Of a stretch of 64,000 nt of DNA, positions 18,432-28,485 are shown piece after piece. Position 1 is the first letter of the stretch. The number at the start of each line of letters is the position of its first letter. Made by a program: the position numbers and the translations under genes. Below the pieces are notes generated by a model. That model did not search any database. It was given only the letters and a program-made list of their open reading frames with translations, and was not told where the DNA came from. This stretch comes from an uncultured Bacteroidales bacterium (GTDB lineage Bacteria > Bacteroidota > Bacteroidia > Bacteroidales > Paludibacteraceae). The DNA lies in contig CAIWCC010000117.1 in assembly GCA_903911085.1 (NCBI GenBank), forward strand, positions 62,001-126,000, given 5' to 3'.

Positions 18432-21239
18432 ATGAAACTCAAGTACATCTGCTTAAAAATTTCAATACAATTTCTATTTGTCTTTAGTGCTGTTATTTAC
18501 GCTCAACAGCCAAAAACCCAAATACATAATCTCAAAGTGGAAGCACAAGCCGGTTGGTTAGTAAGCGATGCATCAATGCCACGTTTATCGTGGGAAATAA
18601 ATTCATCTTCTGCTCAAAATAAACTTGCTGGTTATGAAGTAATTATCTCCAAACAAAAATCAGATGCTAAAAATGGAATTGGAAGTGTATGGAAATCGAA
18701 TGTCTTAGTAGTTAATAAGGGTGCTTGGACACTTTTTGATGCAACTCATTTGGCCTCGCGTACCGAAGCGTGGTGGAGGGTGCGTCCTGTTTTTATAGAC
18801 AAAAGTGTGGGTAAATGGAGCGAAATTGGAGCTTTTGAAGTAGGATTAAAAAACGAAAGCGACTGGAAAGGTAAATGGATAGGAATGAAACCGGAAGATC
18901 GAAAGCATTCGGCTCCTCTTTTCTCCAAACAGTTTGATGTTAATAAGTCAATTTTGAAAGCACGACTTTATGTTTGTGGTTTAGGTTACCACGAAAGTTG
19001 GCTCAATGGTTCAAAACTAGGAAATGAAGTGTTGCAACCTGCTCAAACCGACTATGATATCCGAAATTTCTACGTAGCACACGATATTACAACGCAGCTT
19101 AAAATAGGTAAGAATGCAATAGGATTTTGGGTCGGCGACGGTTTCTTTAATCAGGATAAAGTATGGGGTCCCAAAGGGTTAAGTTATGGTGAACCTCGTG
19201 TAATTGCACAATTGGAAATTACCTACAAAGATGGAAGCAGCTCAATTATTACAACAGATGAATCGTGGAAGTGTAATGTTAGTGCTATCAATGAGTCTAA
19301 TATTTATGCTGGTGAAATTTTCGATGCTAGACTTTATAACTCAAATTGGGCAACAAAAAATGTGAATCTTTCAAATTGGAAGGATGTTGTTATTTTGCCA
19401 AACCCAGGCAAAGTGTTAGTAGCGCAAGAATTGCAACCTTGTCGAAAAACAGCAAAAATTGATGCAATCAAATTAACTAAATTAAAGTCTGATACTTGTA
19501 TTTTCGACTTCGGACAAAACATGGTAGGTTGGACAAAATTGAAAGTAAATGCAACTGCTGGAACTGAGATAAAGATTCGTTTTGCAGAATCACTTTTACC
19601 CAATGGAGAATTGAGTTTTGGGTCGAGTGGAGTTGTAGCTACAAATGTCATTCAAACCGACATTTATACTTGCAAGGGTGGCGGCGAGGAAATTTGGGAG
19701 CCACGTTTTACTTATCACGGATTTAGGTTTGCCGAACTTAGCATTTTAAAAGGATTGTTAATTCAAAAAGTACCAACGATTGATATGTTGGAAGGTGAAG
19801 TGATTCATACTGACATGGAAGTTATAGGTGATTTTTCCTGTTCAGACTCAATTTTAAATAAAGCATTCAAATGGGCACATTGGACTCAAATTGGTGGTGT
19901 TCTTGGTGTTCCTACAGATTGTCCAATTCGTGAAAGATGTGGCTGGACGGGCGACGCACATAATATAGTACCCTATACTTTGTATCGTTTTAATGCTGCC
20001 ACTATGTGGAAAAAATATACGCGCGACATTGTTACTTCCGCTCAGGTTTCAAAACCGATGGCTAAGTTCAATAAAAGTATGCGCGATAGGGTAAAAGCTA
20101 TAAAAGCCGTAGGAATTCCAACAATGGTTGCTCCCGGAAAGCGATTTATAGGTGAAGCAACACCCGATTGGGGCTCCGCTTTGCCATTTATTCCTTGGGA
20201 TGTTTACGTTCGTACGGGTGATATCTTCTTATTATCGGAAAATTATCTTAGCATTAAATTATGGGCTGAACATTTACAGGGATTATCTTTAGATGGGATT
20301 GTTTCTTCTGGATTGGGTGATTGGTGTAAGCCTTTACTGGATAATCCAGCCAATGGTCCAGGCTCGCACAGGTTTTGTGAAGTAACCCCCATGCTCTCTA
20401 CAGCCTGTTATTATAGGAGTGTGAGAATTGCAGCTGATGCAGCCAAATTACTACATAAGGAAACAGAATACTTACATTTTGATTCCTTAGCAAATACAAT
20501 TAGAATTGCATTCACTAAAGCTTTCTACAGCGAAAACCGAATCATGATTCCAGATCAAACCATCAATGCTATCGCTATTGCTTGGAATGTTTTGGATTCA
20601 GAATTACATCCTCAGGTTGCAAGAGTATTAGCCAAACAGGTAGAGGATGCAGGTTTCCATTTTATGACTGGGGTTTTCGGAATGCCATCCTTGTGGCCCA
20701 CACTTTGCAAGTTTGGATACCAGAATATTGCTTGGAAAGCACTTCATGTCGAATCAGCACCAAGCTTAATGTACAATAACAAACGCGAGGCCACAACTTT
20801 CTGGGAAGTATGGCCTTTGGAAAAAGATGAAAATGTGGAATATAAATCATCCATGAGTCATCCGTTTCATAATGGATTTGTCGCCTGGTTTTTTGAAGGT
20901 TTGGCCGGTATTTCACCTGATGCGAAATATCCCGGTTACAGCAAGATTCATTTGGAGCCTCAACTGTTGGATGGATTGGATTGGGTAAAGTGCCGTTTCA
21001 AATCGCCCATGGGAATGATTGAAAGTTCATGGAAACGTACTGACAATAAATTAGTTTGGACAGTAGAAATACCAAATGGAGCAATCTCAGAATTACGCGT
21101 TCCGGGAAGAATTACCAAAATTGTTGGAGCTCCTATCGATATAGTTTCAAATGCCTCATCAGTTACTGATTTTATGGGAAATGCACAAAGGATTTTACTT
21201 GAATCAGGAAAATACGAGATAAATTCAACTATCAAATAA
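18432..21239 (+). CDS. GH78 alpha-L-rhamnosidase (full multidomain form)
   Basis: A 935-residue secreted enzyme (signal peptide ending YAQQ, about residue 25) with the full GH78 layout: N-terminal beta-sandwich (about 30-140), rhamnosidase N domain (about 150-325), CBM67-like sandwich (about 330-445), (alpha/alpha)6 catalytic barrel (about 455-810) and C-terminal beta domain. The catalytic-site segment DCPIRERCGWTGD gives Asp496, Glu501 and Asp508, matching the positions of D567/E572/D579 of the Bacillus RhaB structure, and TTFWEVWP supplies Glu792 as the likely general base. It removes terminal alpha-L-rhamnose by inversion. It lies 71 bases after the MFS gene. Confidence 0.95.
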   Translation: MKLKYICLKISIQFLFVFSAVIYAQQPKTQIHNLKVEAQAGWLVSDASMPRLSWEINSSSAQNKLAGYEVIISKQKSDAKNGIGSVWKSNVLVVNKGAWTLFDATHLASRTEAWWRVRPVFIDKSVGKWSEIGAFEVGLKNESDWKGKWIGMKPEDRKHSAPLFSKQFDVNKSILKARLYVCGLGYHESWLNGSKLGNEVLQPAQTDYDIRNFYVAHDITTQLKIGKNAIGFWVGDGFFNQDKVWGPKGLSYGEPRVIAQLEITYKDGSSSIITTDESWKCNVSAINESNIYAGEIFDARLYNSNWATKNVNLSNWKDVVILPNPGKVLVAQELQPCRKTAKIDAIKLTKLKSDTCIFDFGQNMVGWTKLKVNATAGTEIKIRFAESLLPNGELSFGSSGVVATNVIQTDIYTCKGGGEEIWEPRFTYHGFRFAELSILKGLLIQKVPTIDMLEGEVIHTDMEVIGDFSCSDSILNKAFKWAHWTQIGGVLGVPTDCPIRERCGWTGDAHNIVPYTLYRFNAATMWKKYTRDIVTSAQVSKPMAKFNKSMRDRVKAIKAVGIPTMVAPGKRFIGEATPDWGSALPFIPWDVYVRTGDIFLLSENYLSIKLWAEHLQGLSLDGIVSSGLGDWCKPLLDNPANGPGSHRFCEVTPMLSTACYYRSVRIAADAAKLLHKETEYLHFDSLANTIRIAFTKAFYSENRIMIPDQTINAIAIAWNVLDSELHPQVARVLAKQVEDAGFHFMTGVFGMPSLWPTLCKFGYQNIAWKALHVESAPSLMYNNKREATTFWEVWPLEKDENVEYKSSMSHPFHNGFVAWFFEGLAGISPDAKYPGYSKIHLEPQLLDGLDWVKCRFKSPMGMIESSWKRTDNKLVWTVEIPNGAISELRVPGRITKIVGAPIDIVSNASSVTDFMGNAQRILLESGKYEINSTIK

Positions 21240-21826
21240 AACAGCAATTCACCTTAGGTGATATATAAAATTTGTAACCATTAAATTTGAATAGGATAAA
21301 ACTTAGACCGTTTTACTTTGTGTTGCAGTTTTAATAGTATTGCCAACAAAATGAATTCAAATGGTTTAATTGTAGTGGCATCACGGATTATAAAAACGAA
21401 AAAAAAATAGCAGACATATAAACATATAACTGAGTTTTTCTCTTACATGTGTTATTTGATAAAATGACATCGAAAATTGCTAATAGTAATATAGTCCAAT
21501 TTATTCAGAATAAAATAACATGAAATTGGGTGTGGTCAATCCTATTTTTGTAGATATTTTGAAAACTATACAACCCTGATTACAGCAAAAGAGTGCACCA
21601 ATATAATAGATGATAACTACTTTTTTTTACTAATGAATTGTTCAATATGGATCATGACTACAGTTTATTTATATAGATAAACTAAGGTAAACCAATTAGT
21701 TGTGATGTTATTTGTGTGTTTATCAGCATTTATTGTTGAATAATTTGATATTGATAATATTAAGACTTTGAACCAATAATTCAAAGAGTATTATTTTCTT
21801 AATTTCAATTTTATTTAATAATTACT
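21240..21826. other. Gene-poor AT-rich gap
   Basis: No reading frame with coding character, RNA gene or clear hairpin was found. A TATTTTTG box at 21543-21550 fits the -7 consensus but is about 370 bases from the next gene and may be chance. The right edge merges into the BNR_4 remnant at 21827, so the gap is probably what remains of a deleted gene copy. Confidence 0.6.
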
Positions 21827-21910
21827 GATGTGGTTTCATTTCAACAAGTTGTAATTCGCTTGTAGGTAAACTATTACACCAAAATTATGGGGCAAGTTAT
21901 TGAGAATTAA
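21827..21910 (+). pseudogene. Remnant of a third BNR_4 gene (3' end)
   Basis: Positions 21827-21860 align with 14827-14864 of BNR_4 copy 2 (GATGTGGTTT, then ATTTC-ACAAGTTGTAAT, then GGTAAAC), with a 2-base deletion and a few substitutions. Positions 21871-21910 then match the last codons of the same gene and read YYTKIMGQVIEN followed by TAA. About 200 bases between these two blocks have been deleted. The remnant stop lies four bases before the ATG of the aldo/keto reductase, which reproduces the junction at 15108. Confidence 0.85.
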
Positions 21911-21914
21911 TAAT

Positions 21915-22880
21915 ATGAAAATTGGAAATTCGAACTTAGGGCAAACAAACCAAAGAGTTAGCAGTATTGCTTTAGGTACCATGTATTTTGGGTCAAAAAT
22001 AAACACGGAAGTATCGTTTGATATTCTCGACGAATATTACAATTACGGTGGAACTTTTTTGGATTCTGCCAACAAATACGCAAGTTGGATTCCAGGATGT
22101 AAAGGTGGTGAAAGTGAGGAAATTATTGGTGGTTGGATTAAGCAAAAAAATAATAGGAACGAGTTATTTATTTCGTCTAAAGTAGGTTTTGCATATGGCA
22201 ATATTCCCTGCTCATTGAAGAAAGAAATAATTATTTCGGAATGCGAAAGAAGTTTGAAGCGAATGCAAGTTGAAACTATTGACCTGTATTTTGCTCATAC
22301 TTATGATGTTGATACTCCGGTTGAAGAATCTATGGAGGCATTTTACCAACTTAAAAATGATGGTAAAATTCGTTTTGCTGGTGCAAGCAATATGTTTGGT
22401 TGGCAATTGTACGAATCCAATCAGGCTTCAAATCAACAGGGTTGGGAAGGCTTCAGTTGTTTACAACAACGGTATAGTTACTTGCAACCAACACTTGATG
22501 CCGATTTTGGAACCCAAATTCTGCTTACGCGCGAGATTATTCAACTTTGTAAATCAAAGAATATAAGTATTATGGCCTATTCGCCTTTGTTATCAGGATT
22601 TTATTCGGATGTGTCAAAAACAATTTCGCCTTTTTACGAAAGCAAAAGCTCGGAAGTTAAACTTAAAGCGATACAATCAATTGCAAGAGAACTTAATGTT
22701 TCGGCTAATGCTGTGGTTTTAGCTTGGATGTTGCAAAGTTCACCGATGGTTATACCTGTTGTTGCCGCTAGTTCTGTTAGTCAGTTTCGCAATAATATGC
22801 AGGTTTTAGATATTCAATTGTCTGACAGCCAAAAAGATTTGCTGAATCAGTCAATCGAAAAACCAATGACTTACTCATGA
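21915..22880 (+). CDS. Aldo/keto reductase
   Basis: A 321-residue cytoplasmic NAD(P)H-dependent oxidoreductase of the aldo/keto reductase family. The catalytic tetrad is visible as Asp50 and Tyr55 (FLDSANKYASW), Lys89 (ISSKVGF) and His128 (YFAHTYD), with GKIRFAGASN and the C-terminal cofactor-binding region IPVVAASSVSQFRNN. I start at ATG 21915; an upstream in-frame TTG at 21900 lies inside the BNR_4 remnant. Similar reductases in sugar clusters act on sugar aldehydes or ketoses, so a role downstream of rhamnose or uronate breakdown is plausible. A decayed copy sits at 15113-15650. Confidence 0.9.
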   Translation: MKIGNSNLGQTNQRVSSIALGTMYFGSKINTEVSFDILDEYYNYGGTFLDSANKYASWIPGCKGGESEEIIGGWIKQKNNRNELFISSKVGFAYGNIPCSLKKEIIISECERSLKRMQVETIDLYFAHTYDVDTPVEESMEAFYQLKNDGKIRFAGASNMFGWQLYESNQASNQQGWEGFSCLQQRYSYLQPTLDADFGTQILLTREIIQLCKSKNISIMAYSPLLSGFYSDVSKTISPFYESKSSEVKLKAIQSIARELNVSANAVVLAWMLQSSPMVIPVVAASSVSQFRNNMQVLDIQLSDSQKDLLNQSIEKPMTYS

Positions 22881-22946
22881 TAACACATGAATTCAAAATA
22901 TGCCATTTTTTGTTATTTTAATATATAAATTATCGTTTCTAAATTA

Positions 22947-25193
22947 ATGAAAAATCACATTTTCAAAATATTTTGCTTACTGTTTTTGAGCGTCAACATA
23001 ATAGCTCAGAATACTTTCTACGACGGATTTCTGAAACCTTCAAACGAATTCAGACCTGTTCCGTTTTGGCACTTGAACGGTAAATTGACGCAAGTCGAAA
23101 TCCGTAAGCAACTTATTGCTACACAAAAAAGTGGATTTGGTGGAGTAACGGTTCTTCCTGTAACTGGTGGTCCTCAGCACCCTACAAAAATTCCTTGTCC
23201 GGGAATGAGTCCTAAATTTTTAACCGATGAGTATTTTGAGCGTTATCTTGATATATTGAACATTTCGGATAGTTTGGGAATGCAGGTTATTCTGTACGAT
23301 GACATTGACTTTCCGAGCGGAATGGCTGGTGGAAAAATGAAGAAACTTTATCCTAATGATACCCGGAAGTTGATTAATAAACTTGATACAGTGGTTAATG
23401 GACCGCTTAACCTTAGTGTAGATTGCCCTTCAGGTAAATTTATGGGCGCTGTGGCATTAAACACCAATACAAATTTGAGAACGGCTATCGATAAGTTTTG
23501 TACTGGAAACATTTTGCAATGGAATGTACCAAAAGGAAGTTGGAAAATATCTATTTTTACTTGTTCTACTTTTGATGATAAAGTGGTTGATTATATGGAC
23601 ATGGAGGCTGTATCCAACTATATGCCGCTGACTTTTGGACAATATGAAAAGCATTTTAAACCGTTTTTTGGTAAAACAATTAAACAAGTCTTTTTCGATG
23701 ATGTAGGCTATGTAACCAAAGAGCGCGGTTGGACTAATTCGATGAATGAGTCATTCAAAAAGAAATACAAAAAAAATCCATCTCTTTATTATCGAGCCTT
23801 ATGGGAAGATATTGGTTCCGAAAGTGCAGCTGCTAGAATTGCATTTTTTGATATGCGTGCTGAATTATTGTCGAATGGTTACCCCAAAATGGTAGCCGAT
23901 TGGGCAACTAAATTCGGCATGAAATCATCTGGTCACCCGCCAGGCAACTATAAAGTTCAGCCTACGGATATGAGCTTCGATATTTTCAAATTTTATAAGT
24001 ATTCTCAGATACCTACTTTAGATAACATCTTTTATAGAGGGCATGGTCGCGAGGGATTTAAACTTGTAAGTTCGGCTGCCGATATGTATGATCGTCCGGT
24101 AGTAGCTGCCGAGGTTTATGGAGCTTTCTTCGAAGATAAATTTGACACAACTGTTTTATACAAAGCAGCTATGGACTTGTTTGTCAGAGGTGTAAATTTT
24201 CTGATACCTCATGGCATGTGGTACGATTATCGCCCAGAAGCTGTTCGTATTCCGCCTTTAATTTCGGCATATAGCACTAAAGTAGGAGCGGAGCTCCCCG
24301 CTTATAATGATTTTGCAGCTCGATGTAGCTATATGTTACAGGGCGGAAAGCGTGTTTCGGATATTGCAGTTTTTTATCCTATCACTTCATTACAAGGACA
24401 TTTCACGTTCAATTCGGGCAGGGAACGTGGCAAAAATGTGCCAGCAGGAACTGATTATATTGAGATTGGGAATATGCTGACACAATATATGCATTGCGAT
24501 TTTACATTTTTACATCCAGAATTTTGGGTAAGCCAACAGTGTAAATTGACGAACGATAAGATTGAACTTCAGAACAAGGATAACAGTCAAACATACAAAT
24601 TGTTAATCCTTCCAGGTGGGAAAGTAATATCGTTGGCGGCATTAAAAAAAATAAAATCGTATTATGATAATGGTGGAAAAATAATAGCCACATCGGTACT
24701 GCCATCGCAATCGGCTGAATTTGGAAAAGATGCTGAGGTGGTTCGTATTGTGAAACAGTTGTTTGCCATTGACCCAACTCAGCCATTGAAAGAAAAGACG
24801 TATAACATTAAGGGTAATGCAAATGGTGGAAAACTGGTTTTTGTACCGAAGCCTACTGCTTCTATTCTATCTGATATAATGGCAAAAATGGATGTCTCTG
24901 CGGATGTGTGTTTTGATACCAATTTTGAAAAATACAGCGATAATGGTGAAATTTCATACATTCATAAAATTAAGAATGGAAAGAATATCTACTTTTTTGT
25001 AAATTCTACAAATAGCAATTATACTAGTAAAATCAACCTGAGAGGCAAACTAGATGTAGAATGTTGGAATCCACAAACTGGCGAGAAATTAGCTATTTCA
25101 AATATTACCTATAATACGATTAATAAACAAGATTATACCCAATTTAAACTCGAAATGCCCGCTACATCGTCGGTATTTATTGTTGAAAAATAA
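22947..25193 (+). CDS. Divergent, short GH106-like glycosidase
   Basis: A 748-residue secreted protein (signal peptide ending IIAQ, about residue 20). The opening RPVPFWHLNGKLTQVEIRKQ and the following VILYDDIDFPSG resemble the start of GH106 rhamnosidase barrels. Acidic residues at the expected places are Asp251/Asp252 (VFFDDVGY) and Glu389 (VVAAEVYGAFF, compared with KVSAESF in the full GH106 downstream). It lacks the C-terminal jelly-roll domain with the GNLTSMAKIKVNGK-type motif found in the GH106 proteins at 25215 and 49156, and is about 300 residues shorter. It may have a different sugar or linkage specificity, or may be a binding-only protein. It lies 21 bases before the full GH106 gene. 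Confidence 0.72.
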   Translation: MKNHIFKIFCLLFLSVNIIAQNTFYDGFLKPSNEFRPVPFWHLNGKLTQVEIRKQLIATQKSGFGGVTVLPVTGGPQHPTKIPCPGMSPKFLTDEYFERYLDILNISDSLGMQVILYDDIDFPSGMAGGKMKKLYPNDTRKLINKLDTVVNGPLNLSVDCPSGKFMGAVALNTNTNLRTAIDKFCTGNILQWNVPKGSWKISIFTCSTFDDKVVDYMDMEAVSNYMPLTFGQYEKHFKPFFGKTIKQVFFDDVGYVTKERGWTNSMNESFKKKYKKNPSLYYRALWEDIGSESAAARIAFFDMRAELLSNGYPKMVADWATKFGMKSSGHPPGNYKVQPTDMSFDIFKFYKYSQIPTLDNIFYRGHGREGFKLVSSAADMYDRPVVAAEVYGAFFEDKFDTTVLYKAAMDLFVRGVNFLIPHGMWYDYRPEAVRIPPLISAYSTKVGAELPAYNDFAARCSYMLQGGKRVSDIAVFYPITSLQGHFTFNSGRERGKNVPAGTDYIEIGNMLTQYMHCDFTFLHPEFWVSQQCKLTNDKIELQNKDNSQTYKLLILPGGKVISLAALKKIKSYYDNGGKIIATSVLPSQSAEFGKDAEVVRIVKQLFAIDPTQPLKEKTYNIKGNANGGKLVFVPKPTASILSDIMAKMDVSADVCFDTNFEKYSDNGEISYIHKIKNGKNIYFFVNSTNSNYTSKINLRGKLDVECWNPQTGEKLAISNITYNTINKQDYTQFKLEMPATSSVFIVEK

Positions 25194-25214
25194 AATAAAA
25201 CAAATAATAGAAAC

Positions 25215-28200
25215 ATGAAAAAACACGTTGAATTTAGATTATTGCTTCCCTTATTATTACTTTTTGTATTCACAGTTGTTAGTGTTAAAGCTGTGACTAA
25301 TCCAAAAACTTTTGCACAAATTGAATCGGGGTTTAAAAACTTGCCTGATAGCCTGAAAACAAGCGTTTATTGGTATTGGATGTCTGATAATATTTCGAAA
25401 GATGGCGTTATCAAAGACCTCGAAGCCATGAAGCGTGTGGGTATTAACCGTGCTTTTATCGGGAATATTGGTGGACAAAATGTACCTTATGGAAAAGTGA
25501 AGATTTTCACAAACGAATGGTGGGATATAATTCATACCGCTCTCAAAAAAGCGACTGAACTAAATATAGAAATTGGAATTTTTAATAGTCCAGGTTGGAG
25601 TCAGAGTGGAGGTCCATGGGTTAAAAAGGAACAATCAATGCGCTATCTCAACTCATCTGAAATTGAAGTGACTGGTCCTAAAATGTTTAGGGGTAAAATT
25701 CAAACTCCCAATGCCGACTTTCAACCAGTGAACGTATTGGCTTATAAATTGCCGGTTAAAACAGAAAAGTTATATAGACTTTTAAATCCCAAAATAAGCT
25801 CACAACCGAATATTGATAGTATTGCATTTATTTGCGATGGTAATAATAAGACCCAAATATCTATTCAATCAAAAAAGCAACTTACGGTTGACTTTGAAAC
25901 ATCAAAAATTGCAACAGTTCGCAGTGTTTTGATACAGACTTCGGATAAGAGAACAAAGGCTATGGGCGAAATTTATGCAAAGCAAGGCGTTGAGTTTAAG
26001 TTGATAAAATCGTTTGAAATAAATCGTACCAATTTTAGTATAAATGTAGGTTTTGACCCTTATGCACCCATTGTAATTTCAATACCAGAAACAAACTCAA
26101 CAAATTTTAGATTGGTGATAAAAGATGTTGTTGCTGCTGGTGGAATAGCGGAAGTAGAACTTTCTGCTACCCCAATAATGGAACGTTACCCCGAGAAATC
26201 ATTGGCTAAAATGTTTCAAACTCCACTTCCTTATTGGAAAGATTATTTATGGGACGCTCAGCCCGAGGTGACTGATAAAAACTTAGTTATTGATCCCAAA
26301 ACGGTTATTGATATTTCTAAATTCAAATCCGCCGATGGTACCATAAACTGGAAAGTTCCTGCTGGTCGATGGAAAATTGTTCAAACAGGAATGACTTCAA
26401 CTGGTGCTACCAATGGTCCTGCATCGCCTGAAGCAACTGGATTGGAAACTGATAAAATGAGTAAAAAACATATCGAAGCACATTTCGATGCATACTTAGG
26501 CGAAATTCTTCGTCGCATACCCGCAGCCGACCGCAAAACATGGAAAGTGGTGGTTGAAGATAGCTATGAAACTGGAGGACAAAACTGGACTGATGGTTTA
26601 CTGACCGAATTTACAACCAAATATGGATATAGTCCTGTACCTTATTTACCTATTATCAAAGGAAATGTGGTTGGTAGCCGTGATAAATCGGATCGTTTCC
26701 TTTGGGATTTACGCCGTATGGTAGCCGACAAGGTTTCTTACGATTATGTGGCTGGATTGCGTGAAGTTAGTCATAAAAATGGGCTTACAACTTGGTTGGA
26801 AAACTATGGTCACTGGGGTTTTCCGGGTGAGTTTTTACAATATGGCGGTCAGTCCGACGAAATTGGTGGTGAGTTCTGGAGCGAAGGTTCGTTGGGCGAT
26901 ATTGAAAACCGTGCAGCATCATCGTGCGCACATATTTATGGAAAAACCAAGGTTTCGGCCGAATCTTTTACTTGTGGAGGAAAAGCATTTTCGCGCCATC
27001 CAGCCAACATGAAACCTCGTGGCGACCGCTTTTTTACCGAAGGAATAAACAATACACTTTTGCATTTATTTATCCAACAACCCGATGAGCGTGAACCAGG
27101 AATAAATGCACCTTTTGGCAATGAATTTAACCGCCACAATACTTGGTTCGAATACATGGATTTATTTACCCAATACCTAAAACGAACCAATTTTATGCTT
27201 CAACAAGGTAATTATGTGGCAGATGTGGCTTACTTTATTGGTGAAGATGCTCCAAAAATGACAGGTATTTGTGACCCAGCATTACCAAAAGGTTATTCGT
27301 TCGATTATATTAATGCGGAGGTTATTCAAACTCGCTTAAGTGTAAAAAACGGGAAACTTGTGTTGCCCGATGGCATGACTTACAGCGTGTTGGTTTTGCC
27401 AAAACTTGAAACAATGCGTCCCGAATTGTTGTCTAAAATTAAAAGTTTGGTTGAAGCAGGTGCGGTGGTTTTAGGTCCAGCACCTAAATATTCACCAAGT
27501 ATGCAAAATTTCCCCTTGGCTGACAAACAAGTACAAGAAATGGCTAAAAGGCTTTGGGGAAATGTGGATGGTGTGAACGTAAAATCGGCAAGAGTTGGAA
27601 AAGGAATGATTCTTTCGGGCATGGAAATGCAGGAAGCACTTGATTTAGTAGGCATTGTGCCCGACTTTAAAGTTGCAAAAGAAGATACAACATTGTTTAT
27701 ACATCGCACTACTGGTGATGCGGAAATCTATTTTATTTCTAATCAGACGAATAAAACCATAACCATTCGCCCAGAATTCAGAGTTACAAGTAAAAGTCCA
27801 CAACTATGGAGTTCGGTGTATGCCACAATGCGTAATTTACCAGCTTTTCACTTCAATGAAAAATCAACTACTGTTCCATTAAAACTGGAAGCATATGAAA
27901 GTCAGTTTATTGTGTTTAATAAAAATGCATCTCAATCATCAAGTTTAGATCTTTCAGCAAATTTCCCTGAAGGTAAATTATTGGCAGATTTGAGTGAAAA
28001 TTGGAATGTAAGTTTCGATAATGCTAAACGTGGACCGAAAAACCCAGTTGAATTTAAAACGCTTTCCGATTGGACTATTTCTGCCAATGACAGTATAAAA
28101 TATTATTCAGGAACAGCTATTTACAATAAGAATTTAAAGTTGGATAAGCTAACTACGGGTAAATCCATCTTTTTAAATCTTGGAAACCTTACTTCCATGG

Positions 28201-28460
28201 CCAAAATTAAAGTGAATGGAAAAGAAATGGGTGGCGTTTGGACAGCTCCATGGCAGATTGAGATTGGTTCGGTATTAAAAGCCGGTGACAATTCAATTGA
28301 AATTTCTGTGGTAAATAACTGGATGAACCGCTTAATCGGCGATTTGAAAATTCCTGTAGAACAACGTCCAACATGGACTATAACAATGCCGTACAAAGCC
28401 GATAATCCCTTACAAGCATCAGGTTTATTTGGACCAGTTAAAGTGTTGGAATTTAATTGA
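25215..28460 (+). CDS. GH106 alpha-L-rhamnosidase
   Basis: A 1081-residue secreted protein with the GH106 opening VYWYWMSDNISKDGVIKDLE, IGIFNSPGWSQSGGPWV, and the two acidic sites Glu448 (VVVEDSYETGGQNW) and Glu583 (KVSAESFTCGG), which correspond to the catalytic glutamates known from the Bacteroides BT0986 structure. The C-terminal part (about 930-1080) is the GH106 beta-sandwich ending in NNWMNRLIGDLKIP. GH106 enzymes release alpha-L-rhamnose by inversion with calcium dependence. It is one of three GH106-type genes in this locus, each presumably tuned to a different rhamnose linkage. Confidence 0.93.
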   Translation: MKKHVEFRLLLPLLLLFVFTVVSVKAVTNPKTFAQIESGFKNLPDSLKTSVYWYWMSDNISKDGVIKDLEAMKRVGINRAFIGNIGGQNVPYGKVKIFTNEWWDIIHTALKKATELNIEIGIFNSPGWSQSGGPWVKKEQSMRYLNSSEIEVTGPKMFRGKIQTPNADFQPVNVLAYKLPVKTEKLYRLLNPKISSQPNIDSIAFICDGNNKTQISIQSKKQLTVDFETSKIATVRSVLIQTSDKRTKAMGEIYAKQGVEFKLIKSFEINRTNFSINVGFDPYAPIVISIPETNSTNFRLVIKDVVAAGGIAEVELSATPIMERYPEKSLAKMFQTPLPYWKDYLWDAQPEVTDKNLVIDPKTVIDISKFKSADGTINWKVPAGRWKIVQTGMTSTGATNGPASPEATGLETDKMSKKHIEAHFDAYLGEILRRIPAADRKTWKVVVEDSYETGGQNWTDGLLTEFTTKYGYSPVPYLPIIKGNVVGSRDKSDRFLWDLRRMVADKVSYDYVAGLREVSHKNGLTTWLENYGHWGFPGEFLQYGGQSDEIGGEFWSEGSLGDIENRAASSCAHIYGKTKVSAESFTCGGKAFSRHPANMKPRGDRFFTEGINNTLLHLFIQQPDEREPGINAPFGNEFNRHNTWFEYMDLFTQYLKRTNFMLQQGNYVADVAYFIGEDAPKMTGICDPALPKGYSFDYINAEVIQTRLSVKNGKLVLPDGMTYSVLVLPKLETMRPELLSKIKSLVEAGAVVLGPAPKYSPSMQNFPLADKQVQEMAKRLWGNVDGVNVKSARVGKGMILSGMEMQEALDLVGIVPDFKVAKEDTTLFIHRTTGDAEIYFISNQTNKTITIRPEFRVTSKSPQLWSSVYATMRNLPAFHFNEKSTTVPLKLEAYESQFIVFNKNASQSSSLDLSANFPEGKLLADLSENWNVSFDNAKRGPKNPVEFKTLSDWTISANDSIKYYSGTAIYNKNLKLDKLTTGKSIFLNLGNLTSMAKIKVNGKEMGGVWTAPWQIEIGSVLKAGDNSIEISVVNNWMNRLIGDLKIPVEQRPTWTITMPYKADNPLQASGLFGPVKVLEFN

Positions 28461-28485
28461 TTTGTCATTGTTTAATAATTAAAAT

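Noticed and set aside
21240-21826. Insertion sequence or mobile element in the gap
   Set aside because: No transposase fragment, terminal inverted repeats or target duplications were seen; the only readable content is the decayed BNR_4 end.
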